Shown here piece by piece: positions 10,568 to 20,642 of a stretch of 64,000 nt of DNA. Numbering within the stretch: position 1 is the first letter of the stretch; every line of letters starts with the position of its first letter. The translations under genes and the position numbers were made by a program. The DNA is taken from positions 110,318,028-110,382,027 of the forward strand of contig NC_079136.1 of the NCBI RefSeq assembly GCF_945859705.1, written 5' to 3'. The DNA comes from Episyrphus balteatus (Eukaryota; Arthropoda; Insecta; Diptera; Syrphidae). The notes under the pieces were generated by a model that was not told the origin of the DNA, did not search any database, and worked only from the letters and a program-made list of their open reading frames with translations.

Positions 10568-11503
10568 TTATAAATCAGCTTTAAGTAAATTTCCAGCAAG
10601 TTGAACCTTCTCGCCAGGTTTGAAAGCTGGCATTCCCAAGTAAGGACATGTTGAACAACGAAAAGCGTCTCCCAAATAACACTGCAAACAAATTCAAATC
10701 AAAATAATCATTTTAAAACAATTTTCATTCACTTACACTTCCACAGCTGGACTTTGCATTTTTTGTTTCAACCGCGACCTTTGTTTTCTCAGCCTCCAGT
10801 TCTTCAGCCAGCCCACAAGAACAATCTTTGCAAGCTTTTCTCTTTCCAGTTGTTCCACAAACTACCAAACACATTCAGTAATTCTAAAATCAAGTATTTG
10901 CACTAATTTAGTTAGTATTTACCTCTCAAAGACTCTGGATTTGGTTTTGCTTTATCTTCTTCATCTAGCAAATCATCTTCGTTGATTGTTTCCTCTTCGT
11001 CGCCATCGTCTGCGTCAATTTTCCAAACTGCGGCAACATCTTTCTTGGCAAAGGATAACTTAACAGATGAGCCAACTTCATAGGCGGGTTTCTGGCAAGT
11101 TATGGAATCAGTTGCCTTTTGAATTTCAAGGAATCCAGAAAGTTTTAATTCTTGACTGACGCTTTCTGAACTCCCTTCGTACTTTTCCAGATATAGTTTA
11201 CCAGACGGTTTGAGTAGGCTTAATAGCTTGGCAAATGCATCTGAGGAACGAGCACCTTCGACGACAATAAGATCAAATGTTGAATTGGGATGTGAGGCTG
11301 TTGGGGGGGAGATAAAATGTTAGAAAAATTCTCCTAAAATAGTTGTGAAATGGTTTGTTACCCATTGAAAGTCGATCAATGTTTTCAACAAGAACTTCTC
11401 CACCAGTTATTTGTTTTATCAGGTTGATACTTTTTTCCATGGATTCTTGATTCGAATTCGACCAAATGTATAAAGTTTTCTTTAATCCTTTGAATTGTTC
11501 CAT
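10568..11503 (-). CDS. CIAPIN1: Anamorsin (cytosolic Fe-S cluster assembly factor, Dre2)
   Basis: CIAPIN1/Dre2 passes electrons from NDOR1/Tah18 into the cytosolic iron-sulfur assembly pathway. Minus-strand exons are 11503-11362, 11297-10923, 10861-10737 and 10681-10568. All introns are GT..AG, and the spliced ORF is 251 aa from ATG at 11503-11501 to TAA at 10570-10568. Exons 1 and 2 encode the N-terminal methyltransferase-like domain (from [14 protein letters not shown] to about residue 130). An acidic linker with DADDGDEEE follows. Exon 3 carries the first cluster motif, C-x8-C-x2-C-x-C ([16 protein letters not shown]). The exon 3/4 junction builds the second, C-x2-C-x7-C-x2-C ([15 protein letters not shown]), followed by the conserved [14 protein letters not shown]. 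All eight cysteines are present. AATAAA on the minus strand at about 10554-10549 falls between the stop and the giant palindrome. Confidence 0.96.
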
Positions 11504-11710
11504 GGCTTTTTCTTTTATTTATTTTATTTTATTTTAATTTTTTTTATTCTCGATCAATCTGTGACGAACAATTTGCAAACTTTGAAGAATGACAATTTAG
11601 AGTTGTTGTTGTATTGTCAAAGTCACGTTCACATGACAAGTGCTGCCAAATTTATAATTTAACACTGTGCTTACATTTGTCAGCAGGGCTGCCCCTTTAC
11701 TGCTTTAAGT
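11504..11710 (-). promoter_or_regulatory. CIAPIN1 5' flank
   Basis: This is a T/A-rich 5' leader with repeated TTTTATT blocks (11508-11550), followed by unique sequence. It probably holds the CIAPIN1 promoter, but I see no clear TATA or initiator element. A nested TIR element begins at 11711. Confidence 0.35.
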
Positions 11711-12209
11711 CTAGTACGCAGTTGAAGCAAAACGAAATTTCTTATACAAAATTTGGTTTAAGGAAATCTTGAACGACATTAAAATTTGTTTTGTTTTTGC
11801 TTTAAAATTTATTTTCTGATGTTTTTTCTTGAATTTTTGTATTTGTATTATTATTATTTTTGCTTTATAATACGATTACAGTACACATAATAAGGTAATA
11901 TCTTCCGAACGTTGTCAAATTTTGTTTGCGGAAAATGGTCAATAATTGTTAAAAAATTAGTGGTGTGCGTGGTTTTCGGTTTTTGTGCGTTTTTCGTCGG
12001 TAATTTAAAACAATTAAGAATTACGGTAGCTGACATTGGTCGGCAAATTGTCATGTTTTAACAATTTGGTCACCAATGTCAGTTTGGAATATATTACCTA
12101 CCTTTTTATGTGTACTGTGATACCCGATGGTATTTTTTCGTTAACATGTCCGCTGTTGACTTTGGAGACTTCACAATTTTTCGTTTCACGTCAGCTGCGT
12201 ACTACCCTT
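11711..12209. mobile_element. CTAGTACGCAG-family TIR element, host of a nested insertion
   Basis: The ends are CTAGTACGCAGTTGAAGC and GTCAGCTGCGTACTA. The outer parts (11711-11875 and 12122-12209) correspond, in inverted orientation, to the complete copy at 358-610. The extra 11878-12121 block is a second TIR element. Confidence 0.7.
11878..12121. mobile_element. Nested TIR element within the preceding one
   Basis: ACAGTACACATAA at the left is mirrored by TTATGTGTACTGT at the right. The second inner block GGTAATAT/ATATTACC also matches. GAT lies directly outside both ends, a candidate 3-bp target duplication. Size is about 244 bp and it is non-coding. It is absent from the related element at 358-610. 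Confidence 0.65.
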
Positions 12210-12487
12210 CAAGCAAGAAAACGGAGTCCAGAAAACACAGTCCGACCTCCGACCGAGAAAAGCGGGGTTGCACTCACACACTTGCAACTTTTTGTGTATG
12301 AACACAAAGTCTAAGAGAATCGTGGTGAAAACTGAGAAAAGGAAAAAAAAGTAGACAGACATAGCCAACAAGAGCAAAAGCGTCATTTTGTTATTTTTTG
12401 TTGAAGTGTTTAGTCGCGTCGTGTCTCGTGTCGTTGTTAATAAAATATAAGTATAATTATAAACAATTATATCAAACTATTAACAAT

Positions 12488-12759
12488 ATGGAAACAAAAA
12501 GAGGTATGTTGTATATATCGCTCAAAGTGTTTGGATTAAAGGCTTGGCCACACCGAAGGGTACATGCGGTAGCGGTACGGGTAATTGTATGAAAAAAATT
12601 CCACATCTGAACGTTGATGTGTCAGTTTGAAATTTTGTTCATACAATTACCCGTACCGCTACCGCATGTACCCTCCGGTGTGGCCAAGCCTTAAAGGGAT
12701 GTGTTTCTGTTTGTGTTGTAGATGTAATCTCTAATGATGAAGAAAAAGGCAGCAGGTGA
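12488..12759 (+). CDS. Possible two-exon micro-ORF (17 codons)
   Basis: ATG at 12488 begins METKR. A consensus donor GTATGT is at 12504, a T-rich acceptor TTTGTGTTGTAG ends at 12721, and joining gives METKRDVISNDEEKGSR with TGA at 12757-12759. The putative intron is filled by a MITE (12541-12692). A CAG/ACA-rich stretch with AATAAAATAAA follows at about 12808. The peptide resembles nothing I know. It could equally be the spliced 5' leader or an untranslated part of another transcript, or chance. Confidence 0.25.
12541..12692. mobile_element. MITE, AGGCTTGGCCACACC family, copy 1
   Basis: The TIR AGGCTTGGCCACACC with GGTGTGGCCAAGCCT at the other end continues inward through the TACATGCGGTAGCGGTAC blocks, 152 bp in all, flanked by TAA. 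A second copy is at 29940-30087 in an intron of the sulfotransferase gene. Confidence 0.85.
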
Positions 12760-12857
12760 AACATGCGATTGGGCATCTAAAGAAACACCAACAACAGCAG
12801 CAACAACAAATAAAATAAAATGAAAAAAATGTATTGTATTTTATATTGTATATATTA

Positions 12858-13067
12858 GCCGTTTTTTATTATCACTTGATCCATATAGATCATTAATTAA
12901 AATGTATTACAACAACTACATGAGATCTTGATTTTCATCAGGATCACGAATCGTGATCTTGCTTTTCATCAGGATCACGAATCGTGATCTTGCAAGATCT
13001 CATGTAGTTGTTGTAATATATTTTAATTAATGATCTATATGGATCAAGTAATAATAAAAAACGGCTA
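12858..13067. mobile_element. Palindromic MITE with TA flanks and duplicated centre
   Basis: The arms GCCGTTTTTTATTATCACTT... are inverted over about 80 bp and flanked by TA on both sides. At the centre a 31-bp block containing ATCACGAATCGTGAT occurs twice in tandem. There is no coding capacity. Confidence 0.85.
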
Positions 13068-13640
13068 TTGTTAAAATTTCGTTTGCCAAAATTAAAGAAA
13101 AAAAAAAATAAATCTTGTTCTTTTTTGGTCGCAAATGCGAAACGTCATCCCTTTTTTGTTCCTCTTTCTAGTAGGTTTTCGCTGCTCCGACTCGGGTCCG
13201 ACTTCGGCTCCGTTTTCTCGGAATGGAGATTTTCACCACACCAATACATATGCAATCGACTTCGCGGTGATTATAATTTCCATACTAATTTGAGCCGCCT
13301 TCGGACCAGTTTCTGATCCGTATTCGGACTCAGCGGATCCGGACCGAGGTCGGACTTGTTTGATTGAAGGGTAGGCTTTAAACATAGTAGAGTTGTCATA
13401 TTTTTTGGTTTCGACTCTTTCAGGGGGGAAATCTCTCTGGAAGACAGCTTTTTCAATAATTTTTTTTTTGGAAAACCGAAAGCATTTATTGAAATTTGGA
13501 AAAGTATATGATATTATTGACATTATAAAGTATTCATACAATTTTTTTGATGTGAAATAAAAACAAAATGGCGGCTCTACAGCTCTTTGAGGTTGGCGTA
13601 TACAGTTTGCGCCGTGCAATGCCCAAGTCCAGATAATTAT
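13068..13640. other. Unassigned stretch with a GC-richer island
   Basis: 13180-13360 is rich in TCCGACTC/GGTCCGAC-type words in both orientations, unlike the surrounding AT-rich DNA, which suggests a decayed inverted-repeat element. A 128-codon minus-strand frame (13233-13619) spans it, but it shows no recognisable domain or splice support, and I do not call it a gene. Confidence 0.35.
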
Positions 13641-13687
13641 TTATAATCAAAAAAGAATTTTTTTTATAATAAAATATAATTATACGC

Positions 13688-13842
13688 ATTGCATGAACCT
13701 AAATTTAGTAAAAAAAAGTGTAAAATAAAAATTAGAGACCAAAAAAAAATAAAAAAAGACAATGTTTTTTTATAAAAAAATTGTTAAAACAAAATATTTA
13801 TTGTAAAAATTATATTGAACTTTTAGGTTCATGCAATAAGTT
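13688..13842. repeat. Short inverted-terminal repeat element
   Basis: ATTGCATGAACCTAAA at 13688 is mirrored by TTTAGGTTCATGCAAT ending at about 13842, around an A-rich interior. It lies just 5' of the first ~640-bp tandem unit. Confidence 0.55.
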
Positions 13843-14805
13843 AATAGTCTAAGATCCCGCCATAGGACGACCTACCCTCATCGTTATACCAGTTGAGAGT
13901 TATATTTTCTGAAGCTAGTGTCTAAAGAAATAAATTGCACATGGGTTGCCTAGCGATATCCTGTCAAGGCATAGGGTTGCCTGGCCTTAAAGTTCATTTT
14001 TGCAAATTTTTGAATACGCGACCCTGCTTATATGGCAACCCTAAGAGTTATAAAAAAAATATTATGCCATAGAAAATTTAATTTAAAAATTTTAATTTTC
14101 AGGATTTTTTAAAATTTGAAGTTTGAGTAGGGTAAACAAAGGTTAATTTAGAAAAAGGGCAAAAATCTATTATCTAAACAAACCGTGGTAAAAATAAAAT
14201 TGAAATTGGAATCGATAGATATTATAAATATATGAAAGTCACACACACAAATAAAAAATGTAAAAAATCCAAAACTCGAGATATAGTCTTTTTAGAGTCA
14301 TGACACTCAAATTCGATATTTGAGAAATAATTCACCAAAAATCAGAATAAAAGATTTTTGAAATAATTTTTATTATTAGGTGTGTTTTTTATTACCACCG
14401 GTCTTAACTGGACAAAAAAAACACCTCGGGGCTTAACCTAAACACTTGGCAGCACTGCGTTTTAAATGTTCCGAAATCAGCTGACTAGACAAATATACAG
14501 TTGTCAAACGTCAAACATAAAAATTTACAGCAGAAACAAACTAAAAAAAAAACAAAAGAACAAATTTCAACAATAAAATAGGAACTATTTTATTTCCACT
14601 CGAAACAAAATTATATTAAAATGTCCATGAGCCTCTCAGAATAGTCATTCATGGCAAAAGGTATAAATAAAAATATTCGTTTAGCTTCTCTTTTTAAATA
14701 ATTTTAGAATTTCAGCAGAATTATACAATTCCAATTGACATTCTCCAAAACCGACGTCCAACAAGTACAATCAAATGACCCATTCATAACCAAACTTTAA
14801 AGTGG

Positions 14806-15480
14806 AACACTATTCAAAGCTAGCTGCCGAATTCTGGGACCCAGCTGGTCAACTCAAAGGGCCATGAATACAGTAAGGTTCGTTGTGGCTCCCCTATAAG
14901 AGACAAAATCCTAATTTTAATTTTATTGCATTTAAGAATTATATTTTATCGTGATGGTTTCACCTCTGGTGGGCCTGTTGATCCAGAGCTTCGACATACA
15001 ACAAAAGTTCTTAAAGACAAACAAATTTTGGAAGTTGGTTGTGCATTCTTCCTGAAAGTTTCGTACTGCAACTTGATTATATAATCGATTTGAGTGATGA
15101 ACTTATTAAGGTTGCCAAAACAGCACCTTAACGATTGCAGTCTGGAGCTAAGCTCAAGAAATCAGTACCGAATGAAACCACTTGTCATTCTTGTTATAGA
15201 TAATCTGGAAAATACGATGCAGTAGTGATATCTGAGGTTATAGAATATATAAATTATTGTAAATGCTTGTATGTAATTTGGTAATTAATAGACGAACACA
15301 AATTAAGAAATGTTCTTTTGTTTATTTGTATTTGTAGTAAAGTGTGATATAATCATGTTAAAAGGATGCATTTACGAATTCTTGTCAAATAAGTTGCAAT
15401 GGATACAAGTTGATGATTTCTCTTATGCGTTGAATGTAATTAAGTTAGCGAGATCTTAGGTCGAAGGTTGGCAAAGTATT
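14806..15480 (+). pseudogene. COQ3-like ubiquinone O-methyltransferase remnant inside a transposon
   Basis: COQ3 is the SAM-dependent O-methyltransferase of ubiquinone synthesis. Family words appear in the correct order. EHYSKLAAEFWDPAGQLKG is at about 14809-14865, then a small frame-breaking deletion before ATGAATACA and a GTAAGG donor. After a T-rich intron ending TTTAAG comes FTSGGPVDPEL and then ILEVGC (about 15030-15047, SAM-binding motif I). LDYII.DLSDELIKVAK follows at about 15070-15118, and KYDAVVISEVIEYI at about 15212-15253. A further weak match (FSYALNVIKLARS) lies at about 15418. Stops, small deletions and missing glycines in motif I make it non-functional. Because intron-like gaps persist, it was captured from genomic DNA, not as a processed cDNA. 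The neighbouring TIRs enclose it completely. Confidence 0.75.
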
Positions 15481-16984
15481 TCAAATTATTATAGTATTTA
15501 AAGCGATCTTGAAATAAATTTATAATATTTGCGATAGATATGTTTAAACAAATGTTTACACAAGAAATTTATTTATAATGACTGGCGAGAGACGGAGCGT
15601 TTTTTATTCCTGCAAAGATATTCAACGGTGTCCCTAAATAAACGGTAAATCCATTCATGCCAAAGCATTAGCGATTGCAGACAATGCAACTATGACAACT
15701 AGCACATAACAATTTCAATGGGCTGGGCTGTCAAAACCTTAAGTTTTGACAGTTCTCGATACTGAGTTTTTTCTAATGATCATACCTTCTCTTTTTATAC
15801 CATGGGTACATGCGGCAGTAGTTGATGTTTTTTTGATTACAATCGCTGCAGGCTATAATTGAAACATCAAAAACAAAACAACAAAAATCCAGAAAATACT
15901 GTTTACACAAACTGTTATTTATTCATTTAATAGAGGATTAAAAACAAAGACAATTTTTATAAGATAAAAATCGATGAAGCCTATCGCAATCTATATATTG
16001 AAAAAAATAAACAAAATCATATTTAAGTTTTCATTACGAAAAAGAAACATGCAATAGATAAAACGCACTTGATCTTAGGGTTCAAGTGTTTAAAATTCTT
16101 AAGCTTCAGGCTAGTTAAAGTGACATTTCCTCCTTGGTCGCATAAATCCATGCAAGATGACATTTCAACTGTTCCAACTAATTATTACTGCATTGTGAGC
16201 TTGTAAATATTCTTCTGTTAAAACTGGATTATTATGAAATCCTAAAATTAGAGAAGAGTTGAGTTTGTTTTGATTGAATGTTAAATGTGCAATTATTTTT
16301 GATGATATCAACAACGGAACTTAGATTGTACTAGGACTCGGTGCAGAACTCACTGACGGAGTTTCACATTGTTGTATGCGACTGCATCCAGATGCCTGAG
16401 ACCCATTTGTTTGACAGATCTCCATCGCGACCATCCCCGCTTCCTAATGAAAGAACTGCGATTTCGACAAAAATCGACATTTTCATCGTCTCCTCTTTCA
16501 CCTCCAGACTCATTGTGGGTGTCGTACAGAGAATAAAAGATTAGCGAATCACTCTTTGTGGACCCGCATAGTTTTTCCAGTGTCTTGCTTGTACGATGTT
16601 TTTAGAAAGCTACTGCGGCATTACACAATATTTTTTGCTGTGACCTGCAACAAAAGTACACTAATTGGAAAATTGAAGCTTAAAATGCCAAACTCTTCAT
16701 TGACACACTGCTTTCTTCATCTAAAAGTGCATTGACCTTATTCTCCTGAAATCAGGTTCCAAACCAGCACATGTTTTCACTGAGATTCCGCTTCTTTGCA
16801 ACAATAGAGTAAGTAATATAACTCTTAACAAGCTCATCTGAGCAGTCTCTGAAAAAATATCAAATGGAAATGGAGGAATCTCAATCCGAAAACTTCTGTT
16901 TCATAACACTGTACCTGAACATTTATGAAGGTAAACCTGAACATATGGGGGTAAACATACCGCCGAACTTGCTGTCTTTAACTC

Positions 16985-17165
16985 CAAGTTGGATGCAGAC
17001 GTAAGATATTCGGCCGCCAGTTAAGGATGTGTCGACGGTGACTGGATTGTTGCACTCACGAGCTTAGAACTCATGAAGGACAGAGCTATGATTGGTCACA
17101 TCGTTGTCAGTGTCCCACCAATTGAGATTCGTGCGAAGCCATGGCGTAGCTAAACACAGCTTCAA
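16985..17165 (-). pseudogene. Unidentified protein-coding remnant inside the 3.2-kb transposon
   Basis: On the minus strand one frame stays open over about 60 codons with a single stop and has a protein-like composition (WWDTDNDVTNHSSVLHEF, then a stop, then [20 protein letters not shown] and [12 protein letters not shown]). I do not recognise the family. Shorter coding-like patches on the same strand at about 16130-16260 and 16400-16540 may be further exons of the same captured gene. Confidence 0.4.
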
Positions 17166-18334
17166 CTTGGTCATCGTGCGAAGTATGAAGTGAAAAGTTC
17201 TCTTATCACTGCTATGTAATTTTAAATTCACAAATCACAATAAAAAAAATCACGAACACAACAAAGATTTTGTTTTCAGTTAAAAAAAAAATTAAATTCT
17301 TTTTTTTTAGTTTTTTTTTTTTCATTTTGTCATTTCAAACGTCAGTTTTGACGTTTCTAAACAAATTCTAAACAATTTATGGTTTGGTAGCACAGATTTA
17401 AAACTCTTCAAAAAGTTAAGCCCAAAGAATTCTCCGGGCTAAACAACTAAGCCCAAGGGGCTAAAGTGTTGTTGTATTTAACATGTAAATTGCTTAGCCC
17501 CGACTGCGTTTTTTTTGTCCAGTTAAGACCGGTGGTAATAAAAAACACACCTATTATAAGTTAGGAAAAATAAAATAACTTGATTTTTTGATATTGCTTA
17601 CAGTTTTTGCGGAGGGATTTTTTTAAAAAGTACTTACATTCGTATTTCACCATATTAAAGGAAAAAATCCCATCATAGGACGACCTATCTACGTCGTTAT
17701 ACCTGTAAAGAGTTATATTTTCTGAAGCTAGTGTCTAAAGAAATAAATTGCACATGGGTTGTCTAGCGATATCCTGTCAAGGCATAGGGTTGCCAGGCCT
17801 TAAAGTTCATTTTTGCAAATTTTTGAATAAGAGTAATAAGAAAAATATTATGTCATAGGAAATTTAATTTGAAAATTTTAATTTTCAGGATTTTTTAAAA
17901 TTTGAAGTTTGAGTAGGGTAAACAAAGGTGAATTTAGAAAAAGGGCAACAATCTATTATCAAAACAAAACGTGATAAAAATAAAATTGGAATTGGAATCG
18001 ATAGATATTATAAATATATGAAAGTCACACACACAAATAAAAAATGTAAAAAATCCAAAACTCGAGATATATTCTTTTTAGAGTCATGACACTCAAATTC
18101 GATATTTGAGAAATAATTCACCAAAAATCAGAATGAATGGTTTTTTTGGGTTGGGGTCGAAATTCTGTATGGGCCAAAATTCGGATTCCAAAATTCTGTA
18201 TTCCAAAATTCTGTATTTTAAAATTCTGTAAATTCAAAATTTTGTATTTTAAAATTCTGTATATTCAAAATTCTGTATTCTAAAATTCTGTAAACACAAA
18301 ATTCTGGATTTCAAAATTCTGTATTCCAAAATTC

Positions 18335-18425
18335 TGTAAATGATAAAAGGAAAATTGTTTTGATAACGAAAAAAGTGCGCACTTTTTTCATTATCAATAC
18401 AATTTTTCTGTTATCATTTACAGAA
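18335..18425. repeat. Hairpin inside the 2.16-kb element
   Basis: AAATGATAAAAGGAAAATTG is mirrored by CAATTTTTCTGTTATCATTT around GTGCGCAC, making a stem of about 40 bp. A related hairpin (AAATGATAAAAGAAAAATTG) is in the smaller family member at 52274-52330. Confidence 0.8.
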
Positions 18426-19454
18426 TTTTGGAGTTCAGATTTTTGATATTTTCTAAGCAGAACCTTGAAGCAGCTTGCGTTCGACAGTTTAAGTTAAGTG
18501 TTATGAGTTAATCGTAATATAAAGTGAATTCGTAAAAAATGGAAAATATTAAATTTTATAAAAAAATTAAATTCAAGCCAGCAGAACAAGAATTTTATTG
18601 TATGGAAAATGAGATTTTTTATGAAAATCTCGGAAAATTCGCCGGAAAATGGAGTGCTTAATTCAAATCAGTCGAATATTCAATTATTTATGTCCAATTT
18701 GTTCGAAAAAGTGGAATTTTTTGAAAAGTTTAAGGCATTTTCTAGTAATTTCTCTGCTAACTTTAAATCAAGTTAGCAGAACATTAAGTTTTTCCAAAAG
18801 TAGGGAAGCACTTGATTTAATTTTGGGGTACTTAATTAGCACTTAATTAGCACTAAAAGGTCCAATAACAAAACTTATGGTCTGCTGACCTTGCTCTGCT
18901 TAATTGAGGGACATGTTTTAATGTAGAGATTTAGAATTTTTAAAAGCAGAATAATGGATTTGCAGAATTTTGAAAAACAGAATTTTGGATTTACAGAATT
19001 TTGAAATAAAGAATAATAGAAAAGCAGAATAATGGAATACAGTGCCTACGTTCTGTAACTCTCGCATCGAGAAATTTCTCGCATGAAACACGCAAATCGG
19101 AACAAAAATAATGTGAATCGACACAAAAATCATTTTCTTACATTCGTTTGTTTCTATAAACAAATTTTTCTCGTCTTGAAACATTTCTGAATCAAAATGC
19201 TTGACAGACTGGAAAAATGTGAATAAAACTGTGTCTGTAAGAAAATTATCGAGATAATTTCTCGATTGAACTGCCAAAATTACTCACAAGCAAAAAGGAT
19301 GCGAGAAAGTAAGATATTTGAAAAAAATTTGATAATCTTGCATTAAATGTGAGATGTGTTAAAAGTAAAAGTGTTCACGGTAATTTATTTTTGTATCACA
19401 TACATTTTTAAAATAAAAAAAAAGAATATTAAAGAAAAAAAAAAGAAAAAATTA

Positions 19455-19535
19455 CATGCCCTAACTGTGACTTGAACGTGGTACCCTCCACTCGCTGACC
19501 GACTGCTCTACCTTCGGACTGCCGAGCCTTGAGAT
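19455..19535 (-). repeat. tRNA-like (SINE head) sequence
   Basis: The minus strand reads TAGAGCAGTCGG (RNA polymerase III box A form) followed about 20 nt later by GTTCAAGTC (box B core), then a T-rich stretch. The T-stem does not pair well, so this is not a functional tRNA. It is more likely the head of a tRNA-derived SINE or a decayed tRNA. It lies within the 2.16-kb element. Confidence 0.45.
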
Positions 19536-19551
19536 ATTTTTGGAAAACTAT

Positions 19552-20007
19552 AGGTGTGTTTTTGTTTACAACCGGTCTTAACTGGACAAAAAAAACGCAG
19601 TCTGGGCTAAGCAATTTATATGTTAAATACAACAACACCTTAGCCCCTTGGGCTTAGTTGTTTAGCCCGGAGATTTCTCTGGGCTTAACTTTTTGAAGAG
19701 TTTTAAATCTGTGCTACCAAACTAATTTTTTCATAAATTGTTTAGAATTTGTTTAAAAACGTGAAAACTCACGTTTGGAAGGACAAAATGTATGAAAATA
19801 GTTTTGCTAGCATACATTTTTGTATCTCTTTGTAAAACATACATGAAAAATACAAAAAAATGACGAAAGCGAAAAATATGATTATAAATTTTTGTTGTGT
19901 CTGCTGTTTTCGGAACATTCAATATACAGTGCTGCCAAGATTTCAGGTTAAGCCCCGAGGCGTTTTTTTTTGTCCAGTTAAGACCGGTGGTAATAAAAAA
20001 CACACCT
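19552..20007. mobile_element. 456-bp non-autonomous relative of the 3.2-kb transposon, nested
   Basis: It starts AGGTGTGTTTTTGTTTACAA and ends GGTGGTAATAAAAAACACACCT. TAT is duplicated at 19549-19551 and 20008-20010. The subterminal regions match the 3.2-kb element in reverse order. It has no ORF of interest and is inserted within the 2.16-kb element. Confidence 0.88.
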
Positions 20008-20642
20008 TATGTCTATATGACCTTTGATGGCCAAAGGTACAAATATTTTCCCTTTTTTTGACAGTTTCCAATAATTCCAATGGAATAAAAAATTTACAGG
20101 GTTGCTTCTCACATCGAGATACAGACACACGTAATTTTTCCAAATATAGAGAAACGTATGGAATTTTTGTTTTAAAATTTTTCGATGCGAGAAGTTTTCG
20201 ACAAAGTTACAGAACGTAGGCACAGAATTATGTTCATACAGAATTTTTTCTTCAGATACAGAATTTTGGTCATACAGAATTTTCGAATACAGAATAACGA
20301 CCCGTTCCCGGTTTTTTTAAATAATTTTTATTTGATAAGTTAGAAAAAAATAAAATAACTTGATACGTATCTGTCAAATTTTTAATTTAACTTACCTTTT
20401 TCGCGGACGGATTTTTTGAAAAAGTACTTATTTTCGTAGTTCAACATATTAAAGGGGAAAATGGCGTCATAAGACGACCTATCCACGTCCTTTTACCAGT
20501 TGAAAGCTATATTTTCCTAAGGGTAGTGTCTAAAGAAACAGTTTGAACATGGGTTTCCTGGTGACATCCTGTCAAGGCATGGTTGCCACGCTTTAAAGTT
20601 CATTTTTTGAGTTTTTTCGACAACACCACCCTGCTTACCATA

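Larger units (their letters stand above)
14378..17552. mobile_element. 3.2-kb TIR transposon carrying host-gene fragments (Harbinger-like 3-bp TSD)
   Basis: The ends are AGGTGTGTTTTTTATTACCA and its inverse, with TIRs of at least 45 bp running through CCGGTCTTAACTGGAC. ATT flanks both sides (14375-14377 and 17553-17555). Further subterminal matches (GGGCTTAACCTAAAC, CTTAGCCCC) are shared with the short element at 19552-20007. I find no transposase. Instead the interior holds an intron-containing COQ3-like pseudogene on the plus strand and a second protein-like remnant on the minus strand. The 3-bp duplication suggests, but does not prove, PIF/Harbinger. Confidence 0.82.
18148..20309. mobile_element. 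2.16-kb TIR element with subterminal TTCTGTATTCCAAAA repeats and 9-bp TSD
   Basis: The left end GGGTTGGGGTCGAAATTCTG and right end CAGAATAACGACCCGTTCCC form imperfect TIRs. The direct repeat GGTTTTTTT flanks both (18139-18147 and 20310-20318). Sequence similar to ATTCTGTATTCCAAA recurs about ten times near each end. The empty counterpart of the target is visible in the first tandem unit at about 14353. No transposase is seen. The 9-bp duplication is most like Mutator-like elements (inference). A smaller relative in opposite orientation is at 51782-52423. Confidence 0.82.

Noticed and set aside
13233..13619. 128-codon minus-strand frame
   Set aside because: The composition follows the GC-rich repeat words beneath it. 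There is no domain, no splice context and no conserved start.
19455..19535. A functional tRNA gene
   Set aside because: Box A and box B are present, but the T-stem and acceptor stem do not pair properly.
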